Source: Candidatus Coatesiibacteriota bacterium (GTDB lineage Bacteria; RBG-13-66-14; B26-G2). From it: a stretch of DNA of 5,449 bases. The stretch spans positions 1-5,449 of the forward strand of contig QMNJ01000107.1 of NCBI GenBank assembly GCA_003647715.1, read 5' to 3'. The translations under genes and the position numbers were made by a program. The notes under the pieces are model-generated. The model saw nothing but the letters and a program-made list of their open reading frames with translations, had not been told where the DNA came from and did not search any database. Shown here piece after piece: positions 5,180-5,449 of this stretch (within the stretch, counting starts at the first letter, position 1; each line of letters opens with the position of its first letter).

Positions 5180-5449
5180 ATGAGGATAACCCCACAGGAC
5201 ATCTTCAAGCATGAGTTCAAGCAGGCGATGCGTGGCTATGATAAGGATGAGGTTGATGCCTTTCTTGAGATGGTTGGGAACCAGATGGAAGAATTGATTC
5301 AGGAGAACGCAAAACTTAAAGACGATTTGAAGGAGTTAAAGACACGAGCGGAGGAGTTTGAGAAGAGAGAACGAGCCCTTGAGGAGACATTGCTAACAGC
5401 CAAGCGCATCTCAGAGCAATTGAAGGAGAACACCCAGAAAGAGGCAAAC
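5180..5449 (+). CDS. divIVA: DivIVA-family coiled-coil protein, N-terminal part
   Basis: The first 90 residues are present and the gene runs off the window end with no stop. The N-terminus MRITPQDIFKHEFKQAMRGYDKDEVDAFLE is the lipid-binding DivIVA signature (TP.DI, RGYD.DEVD.FL). From about residue 26 onward, heptad-patterned charged sequence forms a long parallel coiled coil. In the family this protein binds negatively curved membrane at poles and septa and recruits division or cell-wall factors. In Bacillus subtilis, Phe17 and Arg18 mediate membrane insertion; here the aligned pair is Met17-Arg18, so the hydrophobic and basic characters are kept. The ATG follows AAGGTG (5166-5171) with an 8-base spacer. 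The gene is divergent from the helicase-associated gene, with 169 bases between them. GpsB and SepIVA share the same N-terminal domain, so the exact subfamily needs the missing C-terminus. Confidence 0.9.
   Translation, partial: MRITPQDIFKHEFKQAMRGYDKDEVDAFLEMVGNQMEELIQENAKLKDDLKELKTRAEEFEKRERALEETLLTAKRISEQLKENTQKEAN

Overview
The window looks like a bacterial chromosome segment of low to moderate GC. The evidence is a DivIVA-family gene, Shine-Dalgarno sites ahead of most starts, and TTGnnn/TATAAT-type promoters. Codon use favours ATA for Ile and AGA/AGG for Arg, and the nitrilase resembles Pyrococcus enzymes. That fits a thermophilic or deep-branching, possibly uncultured lineage, but the phylum cannot be fixed from the sequence. 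No rRNA, tRNA, CRISPR array, insertion sequence or attachment site was seen. No gene-free stretch exceeds 300 bases; the longest is about 170.

Layout. Bases 1-252 are the 3' end of a TolB-like (PD40) beta-propeller gene. A promoter at 293-320 precedes a two-gene operon: a nitrilase-superfamily hydrolase with an intact Glu-Lys-Cys triad (363-1160), then an M20-family metallopeptidase/deacylase (1160-2389) whose ATG overlaps the nitrilase stop by one base. About 80 bases with several dyads separate this operon from the minus-strand genes. These are, in transcription order, a 595-residue orphan 'helicase-associated' protein with no helicase motor (5010-3223), a 144-residue two-helix membrane protein with a PH-like tail (3216-2782), and a 63-residue FmdB-type zinc ribbon (2664-2473) with its own promoter. 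A divergent intergenic region (5011-5179) leads to the start of a DivIVA-like coiled-coil gene, which runs off the window end.

How the genes fit together. The nitrilase and M20 enzymes probably act on related nitrile, amide or acylated-amine substrates, since both cleave C-N bonds and look translationally coupled. The helicase-associated protein and the membrane protein form a second unit, six bases apart, of unknown function. The former lacks a Shine-Dalgarno site and has an extended -10-like element 8 bases before its ATG, which suggests a leaderless transcript. Nothing here is a convincing new defence or mobile system. The most open items are the orphan helicase-associated/membrane-protein pair and the nitrilase-M20 pair.
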